Assembly (NCBI GenBank): GCA_038503035.1
Contig: JAVSML010025537.1
Coordinates: forward strand, 846,609-910,608
Direction: 5' to 3'
Source of the DNA: Crocodylus rhombifer
Taxonomy: Eukaryota > Chordata > Crocodylia > Crocodylidae
Length of the DNA stretch: 64,000 nucleotides
The position numbers and the translations under genes were made by a program. The notes under the pieces are model-generated. The model was not told where the DNA came from, made no database searches, and was given only the letters and a program-made list of their open reading frames with translations. This document shows positions 1 through 12,199 of this stretch, one piece after another (position 1 is the first letter of the stretch; each line of letters starts with the position of its first letter).

Positions 1-265
1 CCAGCCTCTGCTCCCCACTTACTCTGTCTGACCATTGCTCCATGCTTTGTCCCAGTTCTAGTCTGAGGTACTGAGCACAGCCCCAGCCCAGCCCCCATAG
101 CAAGCTGCATCACGGGTGGAATCTGCTGGTGCAGAGAAAGGGGAAGAGGGCAGGCAGGGGAAAAGGCTGCACAGGGTAGAGGGTGGGCTGTAGAGGTGGT
201 TGGCAGGGGAGGCAACAGCTGAGACTGCAGCTATGACTGGTAGAGGCTGGAGACTGAGCTACAGC
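1..265. other. GC-rich unclassified sequence
   Basis: This stretch is purine/pyrimidine biased and rich in CCAGCC and AGAGG-type words. I recognise no gene or repeat family in it. It ends where an inverted-repeat element begins. It may be the tail of another repeat cut by the window edge. Confidence 0.3.
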
Positions 266-979
266 CAGAGATGTGGGTTTTCTGGAAAATTTTGAATGGG
301 AAAAATTGTCCAGTGCTTTATTTTTCTGGAAAATTTTCCAATACCCTAAATAGAGCATGACCTGATTTAGTATGTGTATTTGACTTATATCTAGTAAACA
401 GAAGTTAAAAAGTATCCCTATGTTAATTTTATGTTCCAATAGCCCCAAGTATTTGAACTGAAATATTTGATTAGGAAAGAAAGTTAAATACAGCACACTT
501 AATATCGTTTAAATGTTACATTCAAACAAATTCAAAGCTTTATGTGGAAAGAAATTATTTTTTACTTGTAAAAATGTAAAGACAATACACAATATTACTT
601 TGTTTGTTTAGATTTAAAAACAAAACAAAAACGAAGGCACTGAAAACTGCTGACACACTAATTTTAGCACACCCAAAGAACTGTGCAAGATATGCCATGC
701 TGCGGTTTTGATTTGACCTGCACAGCCAACTAGGTGAATTCATAGCTTGATTTTTTTTGGTTTGGATTATTATGTGAGTATATTTATCCTCCTGTTTACA
801 AATCAGTAAAACATATATGTATTCTCTCTCCCACTTCCTAGGGATAATCACCTGAAAAACTTTAATTACAACTTTGAAACTGGCATTGTTACAAATGAAT
901 TTTATGAAACAATTTTTAGAAATGGAAAATTTCCCATGGAAATATAAAGCACTGGAATACTTTCCACCCCACATCTCTG
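266..979. mobile_element. hAT-like non-autonomous foldback element
   Basis: The two ends are inverted copies: CAGAGATGTGGG at 266 faces CCCACATCTCTG ending at 979. The arms stay similar for about 75 bp, with a shared CCAGTGCTTTAT word at 310-321 and its complement near 945-956. The flanking octamers gctacagc (258-265) and gccaaagc (980-987) agree at 6 of 8 positions, as expected for an aged 8-bp hAT target-site duplication. The AT-rich interior has no transposase; open frames there are chance. Class assignment rests on the CAG start and the 8-bp duplication, so it is an inference. Confidence 0.55.
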
Positions 980-1859
980 GCCAAAGCAACTGCTGCTCTC
1001 CACCCCCAAGGCCTTGGGACATGAAAAACATCATGTCTTAGAATCAGGTAAATAAGGTAATTGTGAACTAAAGGAAAACAAATTCCAGGATGCAAGTTTT
1101 TTCATAAAGAATTTTTTGCTTATTTTTGTTTCATTGGAGCTGATTTGGGGTTTTTCTATAGGCATTTTTTCTCACTATGGGGTTCTGAGTTGAATTTCAA
1201 AATTCCTCCTTTTGCTCCTAACAGATTGTAACAGAGAGCTAATTCTTTCTAGCCTGGACTAGGTGTTTTCAATAAGGTAATGTGGAAGAAGATTTGCAGT
1301 TTCAGTAAATGAGGGTAAAATTGATTCCTGTGTTTAACTTTATTTTCTAGAGTTTATGGATAGCAAGGTTATTAATAGTATTGTTGTAAAAACAGTAATT
1401 GGGAGATGGAATAGGAAGGGAGAAGATTACTATATTGACTTGCATACTAGATATACTGTTTCCCCAAAAGTCAGGCCTCTAAAATTAGGGTGCATGTTTT
1501 TTAAGCAGAGATGCTTTCTGCTGCATTGTAATTATGTAAGAGCCCTGTGTTCTTATTTTAAGTGCTTAGTTCTAGAACTTCCGTTGCAAATGTTTTTAAA
1601 GATGGAGCCAAGTCAAGGGGGTGACGTATTCAAACTGCAGTTTTATGGTCTGTTACATTTTTGTTTTATTTACTCATTTTTCATCAGCACTATACGTTCT
1701 CTAAATAATTTTTTTTGACAACCTTGATGAATGACATTCTTTTTCTTTATATCACAACTCTCATCCAAGCAAGTGGCACAAGCTTGCATGCCCAGCTATG
1801 CTTTTATTTATTTTTTTTTCTGCCTATTATCTTGAAGAATAATTTTTGTGGTTGATGGA
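980..1859. other. AT-rich intron-like sequence
   Basis: Low-complexity AT-rich DNA with T and A runs. I see no gene, recognisable repeat or RNA gene. A 120-codon open frame on the + strand from 1356 has no family resemblance and looks fortuitous. Confidence 0.5.
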
Positions 1860-2299
1860 TTACTTTAGGTGCTGGGCAGATTCAGCCCACCAAAGAATTT
1901 TATCCAGCCTATGGCCATACCTGGCTCAGCCGCAGGGGGCAGCCTGGGCTGTGGTGCATGTGCCTGGTCCCACTGTGCCCAGGTACAGCACAAAAGCTGG
2001 ACTTGGCTTCCCAGCAGCCCCTACAGTGGTGGCTTGCTCTGCCTGGTTGCTGCTGCCAGTCCAACCCACACCTACTTCTGGGGGCACCAGGTGAGCGGGT
2101 GGGGTCTCTATGGAGACCAGCGCAGGACCTGCATGAGCAGGGTGTACTTAGTTGGGTGGATGGAATGGGGCAGGCAGAGAGTGGGCACTCAGTACCCTTC
2201 TGCCATATGGGGCCAGGTCAGTACCCCTGCCCCCACAACAGCCCACTGAAACTCATTAAGTGGCCCTGCAGCCCAAATAATTGCCCACCCCGATCTAGT
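1860..2299 (+). repeat. GC-rich fragment of a hAT-type element (right end)
   Basis: The block is sharply more GC-rich than its surroundings and ends in an AAATAATTGCCCACCCC-type terminus at 2274-2292. The same terminus recurs at 26980-26996. Its complement is the usual start of abundant non-autonomous hAT elements in reptiles. The left end is not resolved. Overlapping open frames in all three + frames reflect base composition, not coding. Confidence 0.4.
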
Positions 2300-2489
2300 T
2301 CCTTTGTCCAGTCAAGTTTTTCAGCAGTAAATGGTGAATAGTGCAGGATATAAATATTTTTATTAGTCATAATAATAGTAATAATAATAGGTTCCAGTTA
2401 TGGTAGTAATGATTGAGGGTTAACTTCGAAGGTGCTTGTCGACAGGAAACTGAACCAGATGCATGGCATTGTATAAGGCATACAGGTTT

Positions 2490-2622
2490 TAGCCATTTTA
2501 GTCTACAGGCAAAAGTATTCAGAATGCTTGGTAGAGGCAATATCTTTTATTAGACTAACCAAATAGTTGCAAGAAACTTTTCTTTATTTGCGAGCTTTCA
2601 GGCTTATGTGCCCTTCCTCAGG
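2490..2622 (-). repeat. Left arm of a palindromic (foldback) element
   Basis: On the minus strand this reads as a tract containing GCCTGAAAGCTCGCAAATA, then CAACTATTTGGTTAGTCTAA and a motif ending near TACCAAGCATTCTGAAT. The same words occur on the + strand at 4405-4510, so the two tracts form an inverted repeat around the CR1 copy at 2623-4300. Related tracts lie at 33422-33840, 47385-47470 and 60240-60330. I do not know the formal class of this family. Confidence 0.6.
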
Positions 2623-4300
2623 TTTCATAGATTTCATAGACATTATGGCTGGAAGGGACCTCGGAAGATCATCGAGTCCAACCCCCTGTCCAAAGGGCAG
2701 GAAGTCAGCTGCAGTCATAGGATCCCAGCAAGATAAGCATCCAATTTGCTCTTGAAGGTGTTCAGAGTAGGTGCTTGAACCACCTCCGATGGCACGCTGT
2801 TCCAGACCTTGGGGGCTCGGACAGTAAAGAAATTCTTCCTTATGTCCAGCTTGAAATGGTCTTGCAGTAGTTTGTAACTGTTCAACCTCGTCATCCCTTG
2901 GGGTGCCCTGGTGAACAAATGTTCCCCCAGATATTGGTGGTCACCCCTGATAAATTTATAAGTGGCCATCAGATCACCCCTGAGCCTGTGCTTTTCCGGG
3001 CTAAAGAGCCCCATGGCTCTCAGCCTGTCATTGTGAGGTCTGTTTTCCTGACCTCTGATTATGCACGTGACTCTTCTCTGGACTCTCTCAAGCTTCTCCA
3101 CATCCTTTTTTGAATAGTGGGGCCCAAAACTGGACGCAGATAGGTCACCTGGTCGTAGAAGGAAATGAGGCTGGTCAAGCAAGACCTTCCCGCAAGAAAC
3201 CTGTGCTGGCTATCCCTCAGGATGTTGGCATCGGCCAGTCCATTAAGGATGGCATCTTTAATAAACTTTTCTAAGACCTTACCCAGGATAGAAGTCAGGC
3301 TGATGGGCCTATAGTTAGCCAGATCCACTTTCATCCCTTTCTTGAAGATAGGCACCACATTGGCCTTCTTCCAGTGTTCGGGCACTACACCAGAGTGCCA
3401 TGAGTTTTCAAAGATCTGTGCCAGGGGCATGCTTGCCAGCTCCTTGAGTACCCTGGGGTGTAGATGGTCAGGGCTGGCTGACTTGAAGGTATTCAGCCTC
3501 TCAAGGTGTTCCTTCATGAGGTCAGCATTAATGGAGGGCAGGTTATCTCCGTCACCTGGACCTTCCTGTCCCATGGTAGGCATGGACATCCCATGGGACT
3601 GATGAAAGACCCATTTAATAGGTTGGCTTTTTCCTGGGCGTCAGTTGTCAGTTGTCCCATCCGGTTCAGCAGGGGTCCAGTGTTGCCCTTGTTTTTCCTT
3701 TGGCTCCCCACATATCTGAAAAAGGACTTTTTATTGTCCTTGATGCTCAAATCTAGTTGGGAGTTCAGTTGCAGCCTTGGCTTTCCTGGTTTGCTCCCTG
3801 CAGGGCTGGACCAGTACAGAATATTCCTCATTGGAGGTGAATCCCATCCTCCATCCTTTGTAGGCCTTTCTTTTTAGTCTCAGGAGGTCTGCTAGATCCC
3901 TGGAGAGCCAGGGGGGCTGCTGTGCCTTCTTGCTGCCTTTCCTCCAAGATGGAATAGAATTAACTTGTGCACTGAGGATCACTCCCTTGAGGAGCAAACA
4001 CTCTTCCTGGACTCCCCTCCCCTTGGGGGTCATGGTCCCTTAGGGCCTCACTGACAAGCCTCCTGAGCTTGTCAAAGTCGGCTTTCCTGAAGTCAAGGAC
4101 TTCTGTGTTCATGACTGACTTGCCAGCTTTATGGATGGTGAAGGTGATCAGCTCATTGTCACTGTCACCCCGCTTCCCATGGATCACTAGGTCACCGATT
4201 AGGTCATCCCCAGTAGCCAGTACCAGGTTGAGCAGCACTTTACCTCTCGTTGGCCTGTAGACTTCTTGAGGTGAAAGAGAATGCACAAACTGTAACATTT
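2623..4300 (-). pseudogene. CR1 LINE ORF2 remnant with internal deletion (minus strand)
   Basis: This is a decayed CR1 non-LTR retrotransposon copy. Its 3' end lies at 2623-2650, where the minus strand ends with the CR1 signature of GGTCCCTTCCAGCC followed by TCTATGAAA-type repeats. The endonuclease C-terminal end is readable at 3960-4298 (AEVLDFRK-like text, VLATGDDLIG). The linker follows (NKKSFFRYVGSQRK at about 3700-3760). The first half of the reverse transcriptase is at 3142-3589 (WKKANVVPIFKKG, NYRPISLTSILGKVLEK). At about 3142 the reading frame jumps from the FYDQVT motif straight into the ORF2 C-terminal region (LERVQRR, RLRGDLMATYK, LDIRKNFFTVRAPKVWN; 2715-3130). The segment with the catalytic FADD box is therefore missing. 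Frameshifts and stops break the rest. The copy cannot move itself. Confidence 0.9.
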
Positions 4301-4404
4301 CTCCCAGGTAGAAAAGGCTTGAAATGAACTTTTCCAGCCTGGGGAACCTATAACATCTTTATATTCTCCTGTGCAATATGAAGTTTCATTTCTATGTGGG
4401 AGTA

Positions 4405-4510
4405 GTGCATTAGGGCATATGAGCCTGAAAGCTTACAAATAAAGAAAAATTTTTGCAACTATTTAGTTGGCCTAATAAAAGATATAGCTTCTACCAAGAG
4501 TTTTGAATTC
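4405..4510 (+). repeat. Right arm of the palindromic element around the CR1
   Basis: The text GCCTGAAAGCTTACAAATA, then CAACTATTTAGTTGG, CTAATAAAAGATATAGC and CTACCAAGAGTTTTGAAT mirrors the minus strand of 2490-2622 almost word for word. The roughly 1.7 kb between the arms is the CR1 insertion plus about 100 bp of leftover loop. Confidence 0.6.
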
Positions 4511-7500
4511 TTTTCATTGTATAAATTAGGCAACAGAGTAGCAAGAAGATTGTAATTTTTGGTTGTTAACAATACGTGTTAGATTAAAATAGTGTATGTT
4601 TAATTATTTTTTTTTCCAAAAGCCCATGAAAATTTCACTCTGTATATACAAAGGATTGGCTTGTAATCAGTCTTGACTTCTGAACATTCAGTATTTTTGT
4701 GCACCCAGTAAAAATACCAAATCAGATTTTTTTTTCACTACATTTGACTTCCTTTTTGTCTCCTCCTATTTTTTTTCCTTTAATTGATTTTTTTTTCCTG
4801 TGGAATTTTGTAATAATGATAGCACTTCAGAGACTTCTAGCTGTAGTCATCAAATTATTTGGCAATAAAGTTTTCTTAAAAGTGAATCTGAAAATTTGGG
4901 ATTGGTTTATACAGATTTGGCTTATAAGCAAAACAGTGTCTTTAGCTGAAAAAATCACAGGTTCTCAGCCAAGCAAATTTTTTTTTTTAAGTTGTGATAT
5001 AGCAGTAACACAGTTTCACTCAGCTGTTTTAAACAAAGTTATGCACAATTTAGATTGAGCTGGTGATGAGAGAGAAATTTGTGTCAACATTGGTAACACC
5101 TAAAATAAAGCAGAAAGGCTGAACTACCTTTTGTTTAGCTACTTAATGGGTTCTTGCAGGACTGCTTTATTACTAGAACCATTATTGACTCCTTTTTCCC
5201 ACCCAAGTCATTTATTAGTGAAGATTGTTACTGAGTTTCCTGTAAAGTAAATTACCTCTCAGTTTGCTATATTATATAAGCTTAGAGCCAGTCTTGTTTA
5301 GTTCTCATGTCTAGCTTTTTATAGAACTGCTAAGCTCTCTAATCTGTGTCATGTAATCAGCTTGGTTGTACAGAGGCCATGTACATACCAACTGTTTACT
5401 GCATGCATTATAAAAATCAGTAGACTACAGCCTTCTTATTACAGTCGTTTATAATTTTGGAAGTATAAACCTCAAAGCTGTGTTAAGACTGCAGTATAAA
5501 TTATTGTACTAGAAAGAGAACCATATTCAAAAGAGGATTGGATTGAAGTATCACTACATGAGTGCTCTGAAAGCTTACTGAGCTATGTTTTGGCTTAAGC
5601 TGTAAAGATGCATTTTTTTTTTAAAACAGCAGAACTCAATTTTGGTTTTGCTCTGTTTCTTTAAGTAAAATATATATGTTTATGTGATTTATTTGAGAGA
5701 CATTTTATTTCATTGCATTGTAGGAGGCTAAGGTTTAAACTTCTGGAACCAAAATGTGAGAATTTTTCCCTCCCCTTCCCCCAACCTCTCCCCATTCCTG
5801 TAATACTTGCTTTTAACACTGGAATTTTTAGAAGGGGAGCCCCCCCCCCCCAGTTAAAATCAAACAATCTGCCTACTTCTAAGAGGGATACTTTTCATAA
5901 AATTAGGTTTAATTCAACTTTATTGGAATGTATAATTTAAGTACTGTCATAAATAAGGATGAACACGAGTGCACATGAGTGTGGCTGCTGTCCTCTTAAG
6001 AAGGCTGAGAAGAGTACCTGTTTTAACAAAAACTTAAATAATATAGAAGGCATGGTATATTTGCACCTTATAGAGTAACTACATTGGAGATTTATGTGTA
6101 GCACAACCTTTCATGATCTGGAGCTCATTTCATTGAATGCTGTGAAAGGACACGTACAGGTTAGTGTATAAATTGGAGAGAGATTTGAATATCAAGTCGG
6201 GGGATGGGAGAGGGCAGTGCTGGATGAGGCAAAAAGTAAACCCATAGGCACAAAGGTGTCACAAAAGCTAATTCAGCTAATGGAATAAGCATATGTAGTT
6301 TTTCTTTAAACCATATTTATCACAATCCAGTCTGTGGATGATTTTTTGTTCCACAATTGCCTGTTCAAATTGCTTTTTAAAGGTGTGCTGCCTAAGAACA
6401 GTTAAACTGAGGTCAGCAATGGAAGGTCTAGGTTGGTGAAAGTGTTCTGCCACAGGCTTTTGTGTTTTTCTGGAGTTGATGTCAGATCAGTTCATTAATT
6501 CTTTCATGTAGAGATGGTGTAGATCCTGTCTATCCAAAAATATCTCTCAATTTAAGTAACCGTAGTGTTCAAACGTAAAACAGACAACTTGGAGCAGTCT
6601 ATTTGAAAATTTGAGCAGGAGACCTTGGGTGGGTGCTGTTTTCTGTAGAAGTATGTATGCAAGAGGTACAGCTCACTTTGAGATGCACTGAGACAGCATA
6701 CAGAAACATGGGAGACCTAGGGTACAGACAGAAGTGCAGCTTGTAGCTGTAACTTGGAACTTTTTTTGTGTTCTGAGTTGCAATGTACCCCAGACTAAAC
6801 AGAAGTTCACTGTTGGTTTGAGGAGGAAGGGGAATCTAGCTGGGGCTGGGAGCCTGCATCCAGGTTCCCATAGCAGTGGTCAGGGCTCTCTGCCAGTGCT
6901 TGCTGTTTTCAGAATGAAAGGGAGGAAGGCAGTGGATGGAGATTGTTCTTGGGGCTCCCTAACTGTTGCTGAAGGATGGGGCGGGTGCATTGGAGCACCC
7001 CCCGCAACACTTCATTGGGGCCTGAAAAACTCCCAGACTGAACTTTCTCTGCTCCCTTCTCCCTACTCTGAAAACGGCAGCTGGCTGGGACCTCTGCAGA
7101 CACAGGCTACAGAAGATGCTACATATTGAAACGTCTATATCTGATACCTCATGCAATGAGGGGTCAGACTTTTACCATTTTTAAGCTGTTTCTGCAGTTG
7201 CATGCTTGTGTTTGATCACAGCTATAAGCTGCTTTCTGTAGCCAGATTGAGCAAAAATTGTCACATCTGCCTGCACCTTTAGACACAGAACTGAAAGTAG
7301 TATGACTTTGACAAAAAACTTAAGGAGACGTCTTTTGGATTTGGGAGTGTCGGATGAAAAAGGCTTGTAGCTAGAGTAAGGAAGTTATCTTGTTTGATCC
7401 TGCCTGTGCTTGAGGAAAGAAGACTATTTGTTTATTTGCTAAAAAGTATGATTCCACTTGGCTGTGAACAACAGTAATTTTTTATTTATATTCTCATTGT

Positions 7501-8380
7501 CCTGTGGGCTCTTTAAGACAGATGTGTTTATGAAACAAATCCTATAGGCAGAGTTAAAATTATGAGTGCAAAGTAATGCCTATATTTACAGCAGTAGGTA
7601 TCAACAATTAAATTGTACTTCTGTTGTATGGTTAAAATGGTAAAAGAAATTTTAATGCCTGTGAATATTCATAAGTCCACAGATATTTTAAAGCTCTGGT
7701 TAAATTACCTGTTTGCTGGAATCATGTTATTTCTCACTTGCATTAGTTTTTTCCCTTTAATCTTAATGCAAAGGCATATAGGCTTTAAGAAAACATTAAA
7801 TGTTTAAACATTCCAAATATTAAAAGGAAGTTAAAAATTGAAGTGGTAAAAATGTGTATATATATTTTTCTGAGATGATTGATAGGAGAGAGGTTTCTTT
7901 TGCAGATTATACTTATAATACCAAGACCCACTTCTTGTAGGGAATAGCATTTTCTGCAGGATCTGGTACTATTTTCGTTGAAGTTAGGGCTCTTTATATC
8001 TTGAATGGGAGCAGAATTAGACTGTGTTAACAGGAGTGGAAATTTGATGTATAGGACTGGAAGCGACATTGAGTGGCAGAATCCAGTCTTCCTGCACTTA
8101 TTAAGTACCTGGATCTCCAGCCAATTAATAATATTATTGACAATGAAGGGAGGCTAGTTTAAAGATAACTGAATCCTTTTAGCTAAATGAAACTATAACT
8201 AGACAAAAAAAATTACATAATTTTCTGAAAAAATCAGTCTGAGATTTAAATTAATTTCAGTAGGCTGCTTTTTCTAGCCAAGTGACTTGGAGTTAGATGC
8301 AAAGAACTGCTGACGATGGAGGGCCTTGGAAGTCAGGCTCAGTTTCACATACTTGGTCTCTTTCATGTAGTCCTTTAGGC
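4511..8380. other. AT-rich intron-like DNA, mostly without recognisable features
   Basis: A long AT-rich stretch with scattered T runs and a C12 tract at 5840-5851. The GC-richer patch at about 6730-7130 carries open frames in both directions. These have no domain resemblance and probably mark an old unclassified insertion. No exon, RNA gene or known repeat could be supported here. Confidence 0.45.
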
Positions 8381-8658
8381 CAGTGTTTCCCAACCTTTTT
8401 CACCCTGTGGCACACTTGCATTGTCTCCCCCACCCCATGGCAAACCAGCCAAACAGGGGCAGGGTGGCCAGCGGCCCAGCGCTGCAGAGCTGGGGGAGGG
8501 AACTGAGTAGCAAGCGATGGGAAGCGGGTGACACCATATTGGAATCCCTGGTTGGAGCCACGCCCCCAGTCTGTCTGCCTGCCTGCAGCAGCAGCAGGCA
8601 GGGGGCGTGGCTCCAGCCCAGAATGCGTGCCTGATGGCACACTGGCTGGGAAATGCTG
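8381..8658. mobile_element. hAT-type MITE with 8-bp target-site duplication
   Basis: The element starts CAGTGTTTCCCAACC and ends with the imperfect complement CTGGGAAATGCTG. It is flanked by ctttaggc (8373-8380) and ctttagtc (8659-8666), 7 of 8 matching. That is the 8-bp duplication expected of hAT insertion. Inside, TGGAGCCACGCCCCC (8553-8567) and its exact complement (8601-8615) form a 15-bp perfect stem around a CTG/GCA-rich loop. There is no transposase, so this is a non-autonomous copy. Open frames across it are compositional artefacts. Confidence 0.85.
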
Positions 8659-9599
8659 CTTTAGTCTCTCCCCCAAGAGCATGTCTAACTAGTTTGAAAT
8701 GGACAAGAAAATCTGCTGTTAAATCTTAAAGTAACATGTCAGTCATTAATTAAAATATCTTTTTAGTTTAAAAAAGGTGTTAGTGCCACTCTTAAGGATT
8801 AGTTCATGGAAAACATTTCAGCAGCTAAAACTGAAAGTTTGAGGCAGTACTTTAATGCTGCTGGTACTCGAGAATTTGTCTCTTGGACTCGTTTTAAAAT
8901 GTTTGCATTATATCGCATCTTTTGCAACCTCTGCTTCTTTTCTATGTTTCTTCTTGACATTCCTTTTGTTTTCTCTAAACGGTATCAGTTTTAGAGGGCT
9001 TTCTGTTGCTATTCTTTAGAGTGTGTGTGTGGGGGGGAATCAACATTGAGCACAAGTGCCACAAGTGGCACAAGTAGCCTGTGTGCATGGCAAGCAGCCA
9101 ATCAAGGAGGTGACAGACACCACAGTAGCAGATTGGGCAGGGAGCAGGAAGCAGAGCAGTAAATTAGATAAGGGAAAGGTTTGGAGTGGTACTAGGAGGT
9201 TTCAGAGCTGTTTTGTGGAATGCCTGCCAAAAATGTTTAGCTTTCACTGTTTTAAAGGTTTCATTCAGTTTGTGCATTGGCATTTATTACTTCTCTGCTG
9301 TTCCATCTCCTCCTGGGCTGGTCTCTTTCTAGAGGTGGCAATTTTTCAAAATCTGTTTGATGCTGATTCTGAGAGTCCAAAGTTTTAAAAATAAATCAAT
9401 TTAGCATGCTCTCCAAATTTAGTTTTGTAATTTTAGTTTTATAAACATGGGTTCTTGAAGAGCTCTTTGAACTTACTAGAAATCAAGTGTGTGATTGCTT
9501 CCCTTCCCTCCATAAGTCCTTTAAATATTTAAATCTATAGAAATTGAAAGCTTGTGTCCTGAAAACAGATTCACGACAAATCACACCTGTAGTCTATAA
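8659..9599. other. Unique intron-like sequence
   Basis: AT-rich, with a short TG/G run near 9022-9038. No supported gene or repeat. Confidence 0.45.
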
Positions 9600-9783
9600 T
9601 AGTGGTTTTCAGCCTTTCTTCTTGGTGGGCCAGATGGGCAGCCCCCAGTCTGGTCTGTTTGTGGTCTGAATCTAACACTTGGGGTGAGCGCTGCGGGGTC
9701 CCATCTGGCTGAGTGAAGTGGGTGGGAGCGGGCATGTGGGGGCGCCGGGGGGCATGGCTTAGCCCTGAGGTTGAGCAACCCTG
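9600..9783. mobile_element. Short hAT-type MITE
   Basis: A compact GC-rich block that starts TAGTGGTTTTCAGCC and ends GGTTGAGCAACCCTG. Read inward from both ends it gives the common 'cag-ggtt-ctcaacc' terminal pattern of non-autonomous hAT elements. The flanking octamers do not match convincingly, so the exact ends are uncertain. There is no coding capacity. Confidence 0.55.
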
Positions 9784-11639
9784 ATATGACAGTTTTTTTA
9801 AAGACTGTGTGAGCATCATGCAAAGACATAAACTAGATGCCAAATAAAAAAGACTGTTACTATATGGAAGTTGTGTCCTTCCAAGTATGTCTGCTGAAAC
9901 GAAATGAAGTTTGCAACTAGATACAAACCTTTCACCAATTTGTCACATCTGTAATGGTGATTTAAATGAACAGTGTAGCTACATTTTGATGACTGTAATG
10001 GGATTGAAAATTTGTCACTTCTAGGACTGAAATTCAGAGTTCTGCTCTTCCACTTCAGTAGGCAGATTCACATGGTGTGCCACATTTAATCACATTAAAC
10101 TCTGAAGAAGCTGAATTTTTTGTAATCTGAGATGAGCAAGAATCATTTTATTTCACTACTTAAAAATTCTTTAACTGCTAATTTTTACTTTAGAAGAATA
10201 ATATTTGCATTACCTCAGTCCATTTGATAGCTTGTTTCTTACTACTTCCATCAGCTGTTCTGTATTTTTTTTCCAGAAAAATACATATTGTGCTGTTTTG
10301 GCAATCATTAGTCATACCATCTGTTGATTAGTAGCTTTTAGATTTGCTGCAATTATAAAACTAAATAAGAAGGTAAGGTATTTACCTATATTTATGTAAA
10401 TGGTTAAAAAGATGCATATCCATACAGTAGATGCACTTTGAAAATGTATTACATTAGTACACTTTAACTGTACAGATGCACTCTCAATTTAATCTATCAC
10501 AATAGCTTGTAGCAAATAAGTTGGAGCATATAAGCTCCAACTTGTCTTTTCCTTCAGTAATTCCTCACCTTAAATTTTCCCTGTTCACAGATGCCCGTGA
10601 AAAGAGATGAACTTGTCAGCATTCAGTGAGGCTATCTGATTTATTTCAGATCATGGGGAAAGCTTTAGGGTCCTCTCAGAGAACATCCCTTTTCTCTATA
10701 CAAGTATGCTTTCCCTATTCAGCAATGTGCTTCTGTTGACCCCCAAACTGGTAATAAAGCCCTGGGAAGATAGTTGGTTTTCTAGCTCCAGTTTGGTGTA
10801 GACCTGGGTTATTGAATGCTTTCCTTAATTTCCAGATGTTTTTAGCTTTGGTTAAAAGTTTAAATGACTTGGTGATTTAAAGAAGTGACAGGGACACTGC
10901 AATTATTAATTACCTTAAAATTTTGAATATAGATTTTAGGTGCTTTTCAGAAACTTATATTTGGCAAGCTAACCTAACAGTCCATATGCTTGTTCTCTTC
11001 AGTCTCTATTGACAGCTGGTTACACCTTAGACGCAAATGGTTGTACCTACCACTATGGAAGTTAGGAAATTACAGAACACTGTTTTTGAATAGGCAAAAG
11101 AAAAACTCTCTGTGTTGTAATCATGTACATTTTGTAAAAAAAATTTGTTGTTTGCAGATTAAAATTAGTGCTTTTAATATTAAATTATATTTGAATTATG
11201 TGTCATTTTTTTACAAAGAGCCAGGCTGCTCTCCATCTCTGTCTGCTGTGTACAAGTTAAGCCTTCTTTGGGTCTAATGTGGGAAGGTACTACTGTGTCA
11301 CTTGTAAAGTGCTTCCTATCTTTAATATAGTATTTTAAAGATGTAATTTAAGTCAACTGAAATTGTGGCTTGAAATTAAAATATGCTTTAGATGTACCAA
11401 TACTGATTTTATTTAACTCACCCTAGTGTATTAAGTTGTTAAGGCATTTGTGATTGCTTTTCCCACACTTGGAGCCTAAAGTTACCACTAAGTTTATAAA
11501 TGAGCTAATGCTTTTAGTTACAATAATTGTGTAATTTTTTTTACCACTGTTGTAGGTAGAAATGATCTTAAAAACCAAAAACAAAACATTACAATTCAAA
11601 GCTGTAACTTGACTACATTTGTTGTACCTGACCCAGGTG
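9784..11639. other. AT-rich unique sequence
   Basis: No gene or known repeat supported. A perfect 10-bp inverted repeat (aagttggagc at 10518-10527 and its complement at 10534-10543, 6-nt loop) is present and is discussed only as a small palindrome. Confidence 0.45.
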
Positions 11640-12199
11640 AGCAGTAAGGAGAGAGCAGTTGCCCTGGAACAAGCAGCGCAGGTGTGGGACTGCCTTGAAG
11701 AGGTTTTTCTCTGTGCTAGTGACTTGGGATGACTGGTGCTAGTGCCGTGTGTTTTTTTTCCCATTTCCCCCATATCATTTTTTCATTTCTTTCTTTCTCT
11801 TTTGCCTTTCTCTTTGTCTGTCTGGAGTGACTGAGTGACAAGGTTGCTCTGCCTGGGGCTGGTGGAGCTAGGCCAGGTAGACATATAAAAAACATCGCTG
11901 TGGGAAGAGGGCAGTAAGCTGAGCAATGAGCAGAAAGCAGTTGCTCTCTCAGGGGCTGGACCCTCCAAGTGGAGCCATGAAGCACTGGGGACCTTCTCCC
12001 TAGGGTGGGGGTGCTGATCGGGGCCCCCACTCTGATGGCTCTGCTCTCCCCCTCCCTCCTTGGCTGTACAGGGAGGAGCTCAGGAATGGGACTACCCTGA
12101 GGAGGCTTTTCTCTGGTAGTGATTTAGGGTGGCTGATTGTTGCTAGAGTATTTGCCTAGTCCCTTGTGTGTGTATTTGGTGGGTTTTTTTTTTCTTTTT
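11640..12199 (+). repeat. Two diverged direct copies upstream of a CR1 fragment
   Basis: The text around 11680-11760 (GGACTGCCTTGAAGAGG, then TTTCTCTG, then GTGACTTGGGATG) reappears in the same order at about 12085-12145 (GGACTACCCTGAGGAGG, TTTCTCTGG, GTGATTTAGGGTG). Each copy is followed by TTGTGTG- or CGTGTG-type text and a poly-T/C tract. The units are roughly 400 bp apart. They lie just upstream of the CR1 ORF1 fragment, so they may be part of that element or a small local duplication. Confidence 0.45.

Noticed and set aside
1846..2341. Three overlapping + strand open frames of 80-127 codons
   Set aside because: All frames are open because the block is GC-rich and stop-poor. It ends in a hAT-type terminus and has no family resemblance.
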